A stretch of DNA of 64,000 nt from JBCDCE01 sp039182515 (GCA_039182515.1 JBCDCE010000005.1:1-64000), one strand, 5' to 3'. Positions 44,635-54,019 are shown, counted from the first letter of the stretch. Numbers and translations are program-made. The notes: a model not told the origin generated them from the sequence alone.

Positions 44635-47499
44635 TCATGAAGACACCTTTGGGGTGTCTGTGTCGTCACGGGACGGATCGATATCCATTGGATGATCGCT
44701 TTCTTCACTATCAGCGCGGCGTGCCAAGCGTGAGAAGCTTTCCAGCGAAAGCATCACAGCGCCCACAACAGCCAGGAACACGCCCAGATCAAAGAGCGCT
44801 GCTGTGGCCAATTCAAACTCATTGAAAGGCGGGATGCGCACATATGTGAAATCAGACGTGAGGAAAGGCTTGGCGACGAACCAAGAGCCAATGCCCGTGA
44901 AGCCCGCAATCAAAACACCTGCGCCAATTACACCGTGATAGGGGTAACGCAAGCGCGCTGAGGCCCAAGAGAAGCCGCTGGCCATATATTGCATCACCAC
45001 GGCAATCGACACGATGAGCCCTGCGATAAAGCCGCCGCCCGGCTCATTATGCCCGCGCAAGAAGATGTAGAAGCCAACAATCAATACAATCGGCATAATC
45101 ACCCGAGTGAGCACGACCATCATCATTGGATGCATATCGCCTGCACGTGGTTGATCCGGCACACGGTTGAGCAAACGTCGGCGCACAGGGCCGTTTAGGA
45201 GCGTCTCTGTGAGGGCGTAGATCAAAAGCGCTGCGATGCCCAAAACGATGATCTCGCCGTATGTGTCAAAACCCCGGAAATCCACGAGGATCACGTTCAC
45301 CACATTGGTTCCGCCGCCGCCTTTGTAAGAATTGGCCAGGTGGAACTCTGATATTGGGGTCGAAACAGCATCACGCAGCAGATAGTGATACGCCAAAGCA
45401 AAGCTCGCCAAGCCTCCAACAATCGCAACACTACCGTCCCGTACACGGCGCAATACTGTGCTTTCGATAGGGGTTCTGTTAGGCAGGAAATTCAGCGCCA
45501 ACAGCAGCAGAATAATTGTCACAACCTCAACTGTGAACTGGGTCATCGCGAGGTCAGGCGCGCTGAAATATACAAAGCCAACCGAGACCATGAGCCCAAC
45601 GATCCCGATGAGAATGAGGGCAAGAAAGCGGTTGCGGTGCATCACAACAAGCGCTGCTGTTGCAGCAACCAACATCGCCCAGCCTGCGATCGGCACAGGA
45701 CCGGCGGGCTGAAGCGTGCGGGTCTGCGCGCCAACCGTACCGGTGACCCAGGCATGGTATCCAACGGCCACAATCGCAACGACACCGATCATCGCATAGC
45801 GCGTGAAGGCCCCATTGTGCAGACCATGAATAAAGCCCCGCGACAGGCTCACAACGGCCTTAATCAAAGCCTCAAAAATGGTCTTGGCTTCAGGGCGGGG
45901 CAGGGCGTCCCAGATCCGCAAAAGCGGTTTAAAGAGCGCTACAAGCACCAAGCCGCCCACAACCGCGATGATCGACATGTAAAGCGCAGGCACCCAGCCA
46001 TGCCAAATCTTGATATGCTTGCTTGTGACCTCAGTCACATCCCCTTGCACAGCGCCTGTGACAAGCTTCACAAATGGCTCCACCAAGAAGGGCGCAACGC
46101 CAATCACCACAACCAACACAGCCAGGATTGCCGGAGGAAGCCACATGCCCGGATTTGGGTCATGTGGCTTAGAGGGATAGTCGTCGCGCACAGGGCCCAA
46201 GAAGGTATGCCCAATGAGCCTGAAGCAATAGGCTGCGGAGAACACAGAGCCCAAGGTTGCCAATCCTGGTACCAGCCAAGGGCTGTTGAAAAGCACGGTT
46301 TTCGTGGCTTCTTCGAGCATCATTTCCTTAGACAGGAAGCCGTTTAGGAATGGGATGCCAGCCATGGAAAGCGCTGCGATTGTCACGATGGTGAAGGTGA
46401 TCGGCATCAATGTGCGCAGGCCACCTAAGCTTGGAATGTCACGCGTGTGCGTTTCATGATCCACAATGCCTGCGGACATAAAGAGCGCCGCTTTGAAAGT
46501 CGCGTGGTTCAAGATGTGAAATACAGCGGCAAAAGCTCCAAAGGCCGTGCCGGTGCCCAAAAGCATTGTAATGAGGCCCAAATGGCTCACGGTTGAGAAG
46601 GCCAAAAGCGCTTTGAGATCGTGCTTAAAGAGTCCTATCACCGCGCCGAGAACCATCGTTATCAAGCCAGCCGTGGTGACAATCACAAACCATTCCGGTG
46701 TGCCAGAAAGCACAGGCCACATGCGAGCCATCAAGAAGATACCCGCTTTAACCATCGTCGCGGAGTGGAGGTAAGCTGAGACAGGAGTCGGCGCGGCCAT
46801 TGCATGTGGCAGCCAGAAGTGAAACGGGAATTGAGCAGACTTCGTGAAACAGCCCAAAAGGATCAAGATCAGAGCGGGCAGGTAAAGCGGATCGGCCTGG
46901 ATCAGATCACGGTTTTGCAAGATCACGCTGAGATCGTAACTGCCAACGATCTGGCCCAAGATCAGCATACCACCGATCATCGCAAGCCCGCCCATACCCG
47001 TGACGGTCAGCGCCATCCGCGCGCCTTGTCGCCCTGCAGGCAGGTGCTTCCAATAGCCGATTAATAAGAACGAAGAAAGCGACGTAAGTTCCCAAAAAAC
47101 CAGCAAAAGCAGTATGTTGTCGCTCAGTACAATCCCCACCATCGCGCCTTGGAACAGGAGCAAATAAGTGAAAAACTCGCCCATATTATCATCGCGCGAC
47201 AGATAATGGCGGCCATAGGTGATGATCAAAAGACCAATGCCCAGGATCAAAAAGGCAAAGAAAAAGCCCAAACCATCCAGCATCAGCGTGAAGTTAAGGC
47301 CAAGCTCAGGGAGCCAATCGACCCGCGCTGTCACCACGCCACCTTGCAAAATCGTTGGCAGGTTTGTGAAAAGCCCGATGAAGGCCGCTAAAGAAACAGT
47401 GAAGGTCACGCCCGCGCAAGCCGCCCGGCCTGCAGCATTCATCAATCCAGGCAAGAGTGCGCCTAGAAACGGCAATGCGACAATGAAAAACAGAGACAA
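44635..47499 (-). CDS. phaAB: Mrp/Pha-type Na+(K+)/H+ antiporter fused subunits A and B
   Basis: 954-residue fusion. Residues up to about 780 are the NuoL-like A subunit (conserved ELTSLSSFLLIGYW, FTKSAQFPFHFWLPHAMAAPTPVSA with the key Lys/His helix, FSTVSHLGLI). The C-terminal ~150 are the B subunit (RVIMPIVLIVGFYIFLRGHNEPGGGF). Start TTG at 47499 with AGGG about 7 nt upstream. First gene of the operon AB-C-D-E-F-G, which exchanges cytoplasmic Na+ or K+ for H+ and supports pH and salt tolerance. Fusion of A and B is the known group 2 arrangement of alphaproteobacteria. Confidence 0.95.
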   Translation of the reverse strand: MSLFFIVALPFLGALLPGLMNAAGRAACAGVTFTVSLAAFIGLFTNLPTILQGGVVTARVDWLPELGLNFTLMLDGLGFFFAFLILGIGLLIITYGRHYLSRDDNMGEFFTYLLLFQGAMVGIVLSDNILLLLVFWELTSLSSFLLIGYWKHLPAGRQGARMALTVTGMGGLAMIGGMLILGQIVGSYDLSVILQNRDLIQADPLYLPALILILLGCFTKSAQFPFHFWLPHAMAAPTPVSAYLHSATMVKAGIFLMARMWPVLSGTPEWFVIVTTAGLITMVLGAVIGLFKHDLKALLAFSTVSHLGLITMLLGTGTAFGAFAAVFHILNHATFKAALFMSAGIVDHETHTRDIPSLGGLRTLMPITFTIVTIAALSMAGIPFLNGFLSKEMMLEEATKTVLFNSPWLVPGLATLGSVFSAAYCFRLIGHTFLGPVRDDYPSKPHDPNPGMWLPPAILAVLVVVIGVAPFLVEPFVKLVTGAVQGDVTEVTSKHIKIWHGWVPALYMSIIAVVGGLVLVALFKPLLRIWDALPRPEAKTIFEALIKAVVSLSRGFIHGLHNGAFTRYAMIGVVAIVAVGYHAWVTGTVGAQTRTLQPAGPVPIAGWAMLVAATAALVVMHRNRFLALILIGIVGLMVSVGFVYFSAPDLAMTQFTVEVVTIILLLLALNFLPNRTPIESTVLRRVRDGSVAIVGGLASFALAYHYLLRDAVSTPISEFHLANSYKGGGGTNVVNVILVDFRGFDTYGEIIVLGIAALLIYALTETLLNGPVRRRLLNRVPDQPRAGDMHPMMMVVLTRVIMPIVLIVGFYIFLRGHNEPGGGFIAGLIVSIAVVMQYMASGFSWASARLRYPYHGVIGAGVLIAGFTGIGSWFVAKPFLTSDFTYVRIPPFNEFELATAALFDLGVFLAVVGAVMLSLESFSRLARRADSEESDHPMDIDPSRDDTDTPKVSS

Positions 47500-47665
47500 A
47501 GCGTAACCCTATCGACCCAGTTTAATTTTGGCTTAAACCCCAAAATGGTGTCAGATTGGCGTCTGACAACCCGGTGCCAAAAACAACTCCCTTATGGGTC
47601 TTCAGCTTATACTGCGCGGGCGAAGAGGGACAATCGGATTTCGGCCAAAAAGGCCGTCTTCGAGC

Positions 47666-48403
47666 TTAGAGATAGACGGAAAGATGAACCATATCATCAA
47701 AGGCGCTGCGTAATGCAGCAGACCAGCCCTGCGACAGCTTTTGGAAATCAGGATCATGTTCTTCGATCACACGATTTTGGGAAAAGGTGAGCTTGTCGGT
47801 TTCCAGAATGGACAAATTGAGTGGCATGCCCACCGACAGGTTAGAGCGCAGCGTTGAATCCATCGATAACAAAGCCGCCGTGACCGAGACATCGAGCGGT
47901 GTTTCGGGCGTCAGAACACGATCCAGAATGGGTTTGCCGTATTTGTGCTCGCCAATCTGAAAATAAGGGGTCTCAGCTGTGGCTTCTATGAAGTTGCCAG
48001 CAGAATAGACATGAAAAAGACGCTGTGCCCCACCTGCGCGCTGTCCGCCCACAAGGATGGAGCTCATTGTGCTTTCGCCAGATTGCGCCATCCCAGGACC
48101 ATAACGTGCCTGAACGTCGGTCATGGCATTGCCCACGAGCTCCACAATCCGAAACATTGATGGAGCCGAAAGAATTGTCTCAACGCCATTTTCAGGATGG
48201 TCGATGTTTTCTTGCAAAAGGGAGATGACAGCTTGGGTGATTGCCAGGTTCCCAGCGGTCATCATGGTGATGCAGCGCTCGCCCGGGACTTCCCAAGTGA
48301 ACATCTTTTTGAACTTGGCAATGTTGTCGAGGCCCGCGTTTGTGCGGCTGTCAGACAGAAAAACCAGACCTGAATTGAGTTTGATCGCGACGCAATAGGT
48401 CAA
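47666..48403 (-). CDS. Anbu-type bacterial proteasome homologue (proteasome-type protease)
   Basis: 245-residue Ntn-hydrolase fold protein. N-terminal MTYCVAIKLNSGLVFLSDSRTNAG: removal of Met would expose Thr1 (here Thr2) as nucleophile, with the following conserved Asp (SDSRT) and Lys (IAKFKKM) in proteasome-like positions. It matches the Anbu/BPH family (COG3484), which forms open helical or ring assemblies with unclear protease function. In many genomes Anbu travels with an ATP-grasp protein, an alpha-E protein and a transglutaminase-like protein; none are here. Neighbours are the antiporter operon and a YciI-like gene. Confidence 0.88.
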   Translation of the reverse strand: MTYCVAIKLNSGLVFLSDSRTNAGLDNIAKFKKMFTWEVPGERCITMMTAGNLAITQAVISLLQENIDHPENGVETILSAPSMFRIVELVGNAMTDVQARYGPGMAQSGESTMSSILVGGQRAGGAQRLFHVYSAGNFIEATAETPYFQIGEHKYGKPILDRVLTPETPLDVSVTAALLSMDSTLRSNLSVGMPLNLSILETDKLTFSQNRVIEEHDPDFQKLSQGWSAALRSAFDDMVHLSVYL

Positions 48404-48569
48404 AGGCAGTCCCTTCTGTGAGGTCTCGACGAGGTTTTCTAAGCCAACGTCTATGGGACAAGCAGCGTCTCACCGCAAGTTCTCGTGGCTGTGACGCTGC
48501 GAATTCGCGCTCTATTTGACGCAAGCCAGGCTTCAAGCGCAGACTACGTCCATTAGGGAGGAATATCTT

Positions 48570-48884
48570 ATGCCAAAATATCTCTTTATCTATCACGGTG
48601 GCGGCAAGCCAGAGACGCAAGAAGAGGGTGAAAAGGCCATGGCAGCCTGGGGGGCCTGGTATGAAGGCTTGGGGGCTGCGACGGTTGATCCGGGCGCGCC
48701 TGTTGGTCAATCTCATACCGTGTCCGCCTCTGGTCATGTTGAGAACGGCGGGGCCAACCCGGCTTCGGGATATACGATAATTACGGCCTCTGATTACGCG
48801 GAAGCCTGCGCGCATGCAGCCAAAAACCCCCTGGTTCTGGATGGCTCCGGGTCTGTCGAAGTCGCTGAAATGATGGAAATGTAA
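48570..48884 (+). CDS. YciI-like protein
   Basis: 104-residue single domain from the ATG at 48570 (MPKYLFIYHGGGKPETQ) after AGGGAGGAA. It has the ferredoxin-like alpha/beta fold layout of YciI/DGPF proteins, with AWYEGLGAATVDPGAPVG and an SGYTIITASDYAEA segment, but not the exact DGPF tetrapeptide of the gene at 35050. Function unknown. Monocistronic, convergent with the nitroreductase-like gene. Confidence 0.75.
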   Translation: MPKYLFIYHGGGKPETQEEGEKAMAAWGAWYEGLGAATVDPGAPVGQSHTVSASGHVENGGANPASGYTIITASDYAEACAHAAKNPLVLDGSGSVEVAEMMEM

Positions 48885-48918
48885 GGTTTAAGATCTGCAG
48901 GTTTGCTGAGCGTTAGTG

Positions 48919-49761
48919 CTACGCGAAGCGAAAGCCCTTGGCGCGCAAAAACGCGCCGAAGTCTGCACGCTCAGGCTGACTGTATTGCCGAGCTTTGTCT
49001 TGGGACCAGGTATAGGGATCTGTTTGGCCGTAGAGCGCTTCAAAGCGCTGGCTTTTATAAGGCTGCGCCGAAGCCCGCTCTGCGTCATAGGAGGCAACCG
49101 CCTCTTCAAGCCCAGCTTCTGAAAAGCGGTCCACATGGGAGGTGACACTAAGCGGCAAGCGCTTTGAGATCTTGGGAGGATCTTTGGGATGTCCCAACGC
49201 CAAACCTGCAAAAGGAAAAACGTGATCCGGCAAAGCCAGCAAATTTGAGACGGCCTGGGCCTCATTGCGAACCGCGCTAATCGGGCAAGCTCCAAGCCCC
49301 AGTACTTCGGCGGCAGTGATAAACGCGCCCAAGGCGATGGCCGCGTCTGCAGTTGCGTTAAACAGCGCGTCGGTATGGTCATTTGCAAAAGGCAGATCTT
49401 GCCAGTCATGCATTTGGCGTTGACGCCTGTTGTTGCCGCAAAAGACCAACAACATCGGAGCCTCTGCGACCCAAGCTTGATCGGGCACAAGGGCTGCGAG
49501 CGCTTGTCTCATGTCAGGAGATTTAAGAACAATGATGTCGCGCTGCTGAAGATCGCTTTTGGTAGGGGAGGCCATGGCCACTGCACAGAGCGCTTCGATT
49601 AAAAGCTCAGGCACGGGTTTGGGTGAGAAAGCCCGGCAGGCCCCTCTGGCAACCATTGAGATTGGCAGGCCTGCAATGTCCTGCAAGCCTTCGCAGTTTG
49701 GTGCGTCAGCAAATCGTTGAGCCAGGATGTCTGTCAGGGCTTTAGGTGTGGGTTGATCCAT
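48919..49761 (-). CDS. Nitroreductase family protein (NADPH-dependent FMN oxidoreductase-like)
   Basis: 280-residue flavin oxidoreductase. Nitroreductase-fold landmarks: MVARGACRAFSPKPVPE (FMN-contacting Arg), ASPTKSDLQQRDIIVL, DAAIALGAFITAAEVLGLGACPISAVRN and LPDHVFPFAGLALGHP. It resembles the NfsA/FRP layout, with a long C-terminal arm reaching to the partner subunit. Acts on nitro compounds, quinones or flavins; substrate not readable. Divergent from the fumarate-reductase-like operon over a short AT-rich region with an 11-bp inverted repeat. Confidence 0.88.
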   Translation of the reverse strand: MDQPTPKALTDILAQRFADAPNCEGLQDIAGLPISMVARGACRAFSPKPVPELLIEALCAVAMASPTKSDLQQRDIIVLKSPDMRQALAALVPDQAWVAEAPMLLVFCGNNRRQRQMHDWQDLPFANDHTDALFNATADAAIALGAFITAAEVLGLGACPISAVRNEAQAVSNLLALPDHVFPFAGLALGHPKDPPKISKRLPLSVTSHVDRFSEAGLEEAVASYDAERASAQPYKSQRFEALYGQTDPYTWSQDKARQYSQPERADFGAFLRAKGFRFA

Positions 49762-49793
49762 AGAGCGCCTCTCAACTGGTTATCTGAACTGAA

Positions 49794-49844
49794 AGAAAAA
49801 CTTACAACTATGAAAAGTAAATATCGCATTTATTAAGTTTTTCT
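49794..49844. promoter_or_regulatory. Perfect 11-bp inverted repeat in a divergent promoter region
   Basis: AGAAAAACTTA (49794-49804) and TAAGTTTTTCT (49834-49844), 40 bp centre to centre, in the AT-rich region between the nitroreductase-like gene and the fumarate-reductase-like operon. The 29-bp spacer is too long for a tight hairpin and suits two regulator-binding half-sites on the same DNA face. A LysR regulator gene stands at the far end of the same block (55436). Confidence 0.6.
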
Positions 49845-49895
49845 AGCGGGTATAGTTTGGCACACTCGGTGCCAGCTTTGGAAGGGCCAGCCGCC

Positions 49896-50609
49896 ATGAC
49901 CCAGAATATGCTTAGCGTCACGCTGGATCGCGCCTCCGGAGCACAAACCACATTTGAGGTGCCTGCCTACGAGAACCAAACGGTTCTCGATGTTGTCTCT
50001 TGGGTTCAGCAAAACGCGGATCCAACCTTAAGCTACAGGTTTGCCTGCCGTGTTGGGATGTGCGGTAGCTGTGCGATGATGGTGAATGGCGTGCCGCGTT
50101 GGACGTGCCGAACGCATATTTCCAAAGTTCTCAAAGACAATAGCGTTCACATCGGACCGCTGCGCAATTTGCCTGTGGTCAAAGATCTGGTGGTCGATAT
50201 GGACCCATTCTTTGACAAATGGGTTGCGGCAGAGGCGGTCCATCATGCCAGTCATACCCGCGAGGATGAAATCCAACCGATTGCGCAAGAGAGCCCAGAG
50301 CGCATCTCTGCGAATGCTGGGATAGAGTGCATCAATTGCGCGGTGTGCTATGCGGCATGTGACACGGTTGCGGCCCAGCCTGATTATCTCGGGCCCGCTG
50401 CGCTTCAACGCGCTTGGACCCTTCTTAACGATGCCAAGGATGACGGCCGACAGGCCATTTTGGATGCGGTGTCTGGCACAGGTGGCTGCCACAACTGCCA
50501 CTCTATGGGGTCCTGCAGCACCTACTGCCCAAATGAGCTCGATCCGATGTCTGCAATTGCAGGGCTCAAGCGCGAAACGGTCCTTTCGCGATTTAAGAGG
50601 CGTGGCTGA
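49896..50609 (+). CDS. Succinate dehydrogenase/fumarate reductase-like iron-sulphur subunit
   Basis: 237 residues from the ATG at 49896 (MTQNMLSVTLDRA). N-terminal 2Fe-2S site C51, C56, C59, C71 (CRVGMCGSCAMMVNGVPRWTC); 4Fe-4S site C145, C148, C151, C155 (CINCAVCYAAC); and a third cluster site with C198, C201, C207, C211. The third site has a GCHNCHSMGSCSTYCP pattern, not that of the usual SdhB. First gene of a five/six-gene operon; its stop overlaps the next start. A second, non-canonical Sdh/Frd, not the TCA-cycle sdhCDAB set. Confidence 0.88.
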   Translation: MTQNMLSVTLDRASGAQTTFEVPAYENQTVLDVVSWVQQNADPTLSYRFACRVGMCGSCAMMVNGVPRWTCRTHISKVLKDNSVHIGPLRNLPVVKDLVVDMDPFFDKWVAAEAVHHASHTREDEIQPIAQESPERISANAGIECINCAVCYAACDTVAAQPDYLGPAALQRAWTLLNDAKDDGRQAILDAVSGTGGCHNCHSMGSCSTYCPNELDPMSAIAGLKRETVLSRFKRRG

Positions 50610-50953
50610 TGCTGACTTTACGCCTTTACATGTTGCAACGCATCACAGCGCTTTTGATGGCACCTTTGGTGCTGGGGCATTTGGCCGTGATGATCTACGC
50701 GGTCCAGGGCGGTTTGAGCGCAGCAGAGATTTTGGGGCGCACGCAGGGCTCAGTACTTTGGTTCACATTTTATGGGCTCTTTGTTGTGGCGGTTTCAATC
50801 CATGGCGCGATAGGCCTCCGCGCCATCATACATGAGTGGTTGGGCCTCAAAGGACCAGTGCTGGAAGCCTCAATGTGGGCCATAGGGCTTTTGCTTCTCG
50901 GTATGGGCGTGCGCGCTGTAGCTGCCGTAACAGGCATAGGGGTCGCGCTGTGA
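50609..50953 (+). CDS. Fumarate reductase-like cytochrome b membrane subunit (first)
   Basis: 114 residues, three TM helices (LYMLQRITALLMAPLVLGHLAVMIYAV; LWFTFYGLFVVAVSIHGAIGLRAI; MWAIGLLLLGMGVRAV). Histidines in helix 1 and 2 could ligate haem b. ATG at 50609 shares its A with the preceding TGA; its own stop overlaps the next GTG. With the next gene it anchors the catalytic subunits and handles quinone. Confidence 0.75.
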   Translation: MLTLRLYMLQRITALLMAPLVLGHLAVMIYAVQGGLSAAEILGRTQGSVLWFTFYGLFVVAVSIHGAIGLRAIIHEWLGLKGPVLEASMWAIGLLLLGMGVRAVAAVTGIGVAL

Positions 50954-51303
50954 AAGCTGCAAAAGGCATCACTTCCCGCGCGCATCCCCTTTGGTTGGCC
51001 TACATCCTTCACCGCATATCAGGCTTGGCCCTCGCTCTGTTTCTGCCCCTTCATTTTTGGGTGCTGGCATTGGCTTTAACAGATCCCGCGCAGCTTGATG
51101 GGTTTCTGTCCTTCACGGACCGGACACTCGTCAAAATCGCGGAATTTGGCCTCGTGTTCTTACTGGCGGTGCATATGTTTGGCGGCTTGCGATTGATGGC
51201 GCTTGAATGGCTGCCTTGGTCAGGCCGCCAAAAAACCCTGGCTGCGGGCGCGACCGCAACTTCATTTTTGATTGCAGCTCTTTTCTTTCTAAAGGCGGTG
51301 TAG
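50950..51303 (+). CDS. Fumarate reductase-like cytochrome b membrane subunit (second)
   Basis: 117 residues from a GTG at 50950 (GTGA overlap). SdhC-like start AHPLWLAYILHRISGLALALFLPLHFWVLALAL, with HR and a His in helix 1, then helix 2 (VFLLAVHMFGGLRLMAL) with another His, and helix 3. The HRxSG motif is the usual quinone/haem region of SdhC. Ends in TAG, 2 nt before the flavoprotein start. Confidence 0.8.
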   Translation: MKAAKGITSRAHPLWLAYILHRISGLALALFLPLHFWVLALALTDPAQLDGFLSFTDRTLVKIAEFGLVFLLAVHMFGGLRLMALEWLPWSGRQKTLAAGATATSFLIAALFFLKAV

Positions 51304-51305
51304 AG

Positions 51306-53066
51306 ATGCGTGTTTCGGATATTGAACGGCACGATACGGATATCTTGATCCTGGGCAGCGGAGGCGCGGGGCTCTTCGCGGCGTTGCATGCCAAGCAAAG
51401 CGCCCCCGAGGGCACTAAGATCACACTGGCCGTCAAAGGCCTCATCGGCAAATGCGGCTGTACGCGCATGGTTCAAGGCGGGTATAACGTAGCCTTGGGC
51501 GGCGGCGACACTGTTGAGCGGCACTTCATGGACACCATCGAGGGCGGCAAGTGGCTGCCCAATCAAGACATGGCCTGGCGGCTTTGCGAGCAAGCCGTTG
51601 TGCGCATCCGCGAGCTCGAAAACGAGCTGGGGTGTTTCTTTGATCGCAACCCAGACGGTACGTTGCACCAAAAAGCCTTTGCCGGACAAACGGCAGATCG
51701 CACGGTCCACAAAGGCGATCTAACAGGCATCGAAATTATCAACCGTCTCATGGAGAAGGTCCTCGCGAGCGGCGTTGAAAAACTCCAAGAGCACAGGGCG
51801 ATTGGCCTGATCCCCACCAAGGATGGCGCGAGCCTCGCAGGCGTTCTGATGATCGACATGCGCAGCGGTAAGTTTCGCTTGGTGCGGGCTAAAACCGTGA
51901 TGATGGGCACGGGCGGCGGCCCGACCATGTATAAGTATCACACGCCCAGTGGCGACAAGAGCATGGACGGGCTTGCGATGGCTTTCCGCGCTGGGCTCCC
52001 TTTGCGCGACATGGAAATGGTGCAGTTTCACCCCACGGGGCTTTTGGCGGGCGATCACACGCGAATGACCGGAACGGTCTTGGAAGAAGGCCTGCGCGGC
52101 GCAGGCGGGCAGCTCATCAGCCATTCCGGCCAGCGCTTCATGTTCGACTATGACGACAAAGGGGAACGCGCCACGCGGGATGTGGTCAGCCGCGGTATCT
52201 ATTCCGAGATGCGCAAAGCCAATGACCCAGAGCAAGAAGGCGTGTTTTTGTCCATGGCGCACTTGGGGCCTGAGTGGGTCGCCAAGACCTTTAAGGGTAT
52301 GGTCAAGCGATGTGCAGACAGCGGCTTTGATCTCGCCGGCGGCAAAGTGGAGGTGGTGCCCACAGCGCATTATTTCATGGGCGGCGTTGTTGTGGATGTG
52401 GACACACGCACGGCTCTCGAAGGGCTCTATGTGGCAGGTGAGGACGCGGGCGGAGCCCATGGGTCCAACAGGTTGGGCGGCAATGGCGTGGCGAATTCCA
52501 CGGTCTTTGGTGGTATCGCGGGCGATACCATGGGCAAAGACATTCGTTCTATGCCGAGCTTGCGCGACCCCGATGAGACGGCTCTGGCCGCAGAGCTTGC
52601 TCGGGCGATCCACCCGCTAGGCCGCAAGCCTGCCCCTGTGATTGCTCTGCGCAAAGAGCTCGAAAACAGGATGTGGGACGATGTGGGTGTCACACGCACC
52701 AAAAGCGGCATGGAGCAGGGGCTAGTTTGCATTTCCCAAGTGCGAGAGGCGCTGATGGATGTGGGCGTGGACGACACCAACCTAGCCTTCAATTTGACCT
52801 GGCACGATTGGCTAAACCTGCGTTCTTTGTGCGATATCTCCGAGGTGATCGCCAAGGCAGGCCTCGCCCGAGAAAACTCACGCGGCGCCCATTTCCGCGA
52901 TGACTTCCCTGAAGCGGGGGCCATGGAAGACAGCACGTATACCGTGGCGCAAATGAAAGACGGTGCTTTGGACGTGTCTACGAAACCTGTCGAGTTCACC
53001 ATTGTACGGCCCGGTGAAACGATCCTGCCGGAAGGCGAACCCGAAACACTGGTGGCTGCGCAATGA
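51306..53066 (+). CDS. Succinate dehydrogenase/fumarate reductase-like flavoprotein subunit
   Basis: 586 residues. FAD-binding start DTDILILGSGGAGLFAALHA; substrate region FHPTGLLAGDHTRMTGTVLEEGLRG, catalytic-type AHYFMGGVVVDVDT and GEDAGGAHGSNRLGGNGVANST. The His and Arg positions of the fumarate reductase/succinate dehydrogenase superfamily are there, but it is more like the fumarate-reductase/L-aspartate-oxidase branches than like canonical SdhA. Which C4-type dicarboxylate it oxidises or reduces cannot be read. ATGA-type overlap with the downstream hydratase gene (53063-53066). Confidence 0.87.
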   Translation: MRVSDIERHDTDILILGSGGAGLFAALHAKQSAPEGTKITLAVKGLIGKCGCTRMVQGGYNVALGGGDTVERHFMDTIEGGKWLPNQDMAWRLCEQAVVRIRELENELGCFFDRNPDGTLHQKAFAGQTADRTVHKGDLTGIEIINRLMEKVLASGVEKLQEHRAIGLIPTKDGASLAGVLMIDMRSGKFRLVRAKTVMMGTGGGPTMYKYHTPSGDKSMDGLAMAFRAGLPLRDMEMVQFHPTGLLAGDHTRMTGTVLEEGLRGAGGQLISHSGQRFMFDYDDKGERATRDVVSRGIYSEMRKANDPEQEGVFLSMAHLGPEWVAKTFKGMVKRCADSGFDLAGGKVEVVPTAHYFMGGVVVDVDTRTALEGLYVAGEDAGGAHGSNRLGGNGVANSTVFGGIAGDTMGKDIRSMPSLRDPDETALAAELARAIHPLGRKPAPVIALRKELENRMWDDVGVTRTKSGMEQGLVCISQVREALMDVGVDDTNLAFNLTWHDWLNLRSLCDISEVIAKAGLARENSRGAHFRDDFPEAGAMEDSTYTVAQMKDGALDVSTKPVEFTIVRPGETILPEGEPETLVAAQ

Positions 53067-54019
53067 TCCCTCTTTCCCTCATAAGGTCCACTGCTGAGGC
53101 GTTGATGGACAAAGCCGCTATTGAGATCCCTCAGGATTATCTCGACGGTCTCAAAGAGGCGGCGCGCACGGAAGATGGGGATCTGTCGTCCTTTGTGCTC
53201 AAAGCCATGCTTGAGAACTATGCGGTTGCCAAAGAAGACCGGCGCGCCATGTGCGGCGACACGGGCGTGCCGCGTTGGTTTGTGAAGCTGGGCAATGAGG
53301 CGCAGGTGGAAGGTGGAATGGTTGCTCTGGAAACGGCCCTGCGCCAGGCCACGGCAACCGCCACCAACAGCGTGCCGCTCCGGCCCAACCGGGTGCATCC
53401 CCTTTGGCGCACGGATCACGACAACAACGTCGGCATCGGTGCGCCTGAGATCGAATACGGCTTTGAGCCTGAGGGCGCATGGATCGACCTGATCACTGTG
53501 CACAAGGGCGGGCTCTTTGGGACGGATTACAGGATGCTCTTCCCCTCTGATGGGATCCAAGGCATCAAACGGTTTTACCTCGACAGCCTGATGGCCTTTG
53601 GCAAACGTGGCCTCGCCTGTCAGCCAGCGATCATCGGGATTGGCCTCGGTGGCTCGAAGGACACCTGCATGAGCCTGGGTAAACGCGCCTCGACACTGCG
53701 TGTGGTTGGATCACGCAATTCAGACCCGCGCATTGCTGATATGGAAGACGAGTTCAAGGAGCTTGGAAACTCCATTGGCATGGGCGCGATGGGCTTTGTC
53801 GGCAAAAACATGGTGATCGATTGCAATATCGAAGTGGGCTATTGCCACACGGGCGGCATGCCGATGTCTGTACATGCCTTTTGCCTGTCGTCCCGACGCG
53901 CCGTGGCGCGCATTCATGCGGATGGCCGGGTGGAGCACCGCACAGATCCCGATTGGTTCACGCCCTATCAGCGGCGTGAAACGGTTGATTGGGCACCTGC
54001 GCAGGAGGCAGCGGAATGA
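53063..54019 (+). CDS. Class I fumarase / L(+)-tartrate dehydratase-type, alpha subunit
   Basis: 318-residue alpha subunit of a two-subunit 4Fe-4S hydro-lyase (FumA N-domain/TtdA family). Cluster cysteine candidates are in AMCGDTGVPRWF, GLGGSKDTCMSLGKRA and VGYCHTGGMPMSV. Family substrates are fumarate/malate, mesaconate and L-tartrate; which applies here is not known. ATGA overlap with the flavoprotein gene and with the beta subunit gene. Confidence 0.9.
   Translation: MIPLSLIRSTAEALMDKAAIEIPQDYLDGLKEAARTEDGDLSSFVLKAMLENYAVAKEDRRAMCGDTGVPRWFVKLGNEAQVEGGMVALETALRQATATATNSVPLRPNRVHPLWRTDHDNNVGIGAPEIEYGFEPEGAWIDLITVHKGGLFGTDYRMLFPSDGIQGIKRFYLDSLMAFGKRGLACQPAIIGIGLGGSKDTCMSLGKRASTLRVVGSRNSDPRIADMEDEFKELGNSIGMGAMGFVGKNMVIDCNIEVGYCHTGGMPMSVHAFCLSSRRAVARIHADGRVEHRTDPDWFTPYQRRETVDWAPAQEAAE

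Noticed and set aside
45385..46347. Long antisense frame (320 codons) inside the PhaAB gene
   Set aside because: Rich in His, Arg, Gln and Asn as expected for the complement of membrane-protein codons; not a real gene.
52427..53560. 377-codon antisense frame spanning the flavoprotein and hydratase genes
   Set aside because: Crosses two well-supported overlapping genes and shows no domain; a codon-bias shadow.
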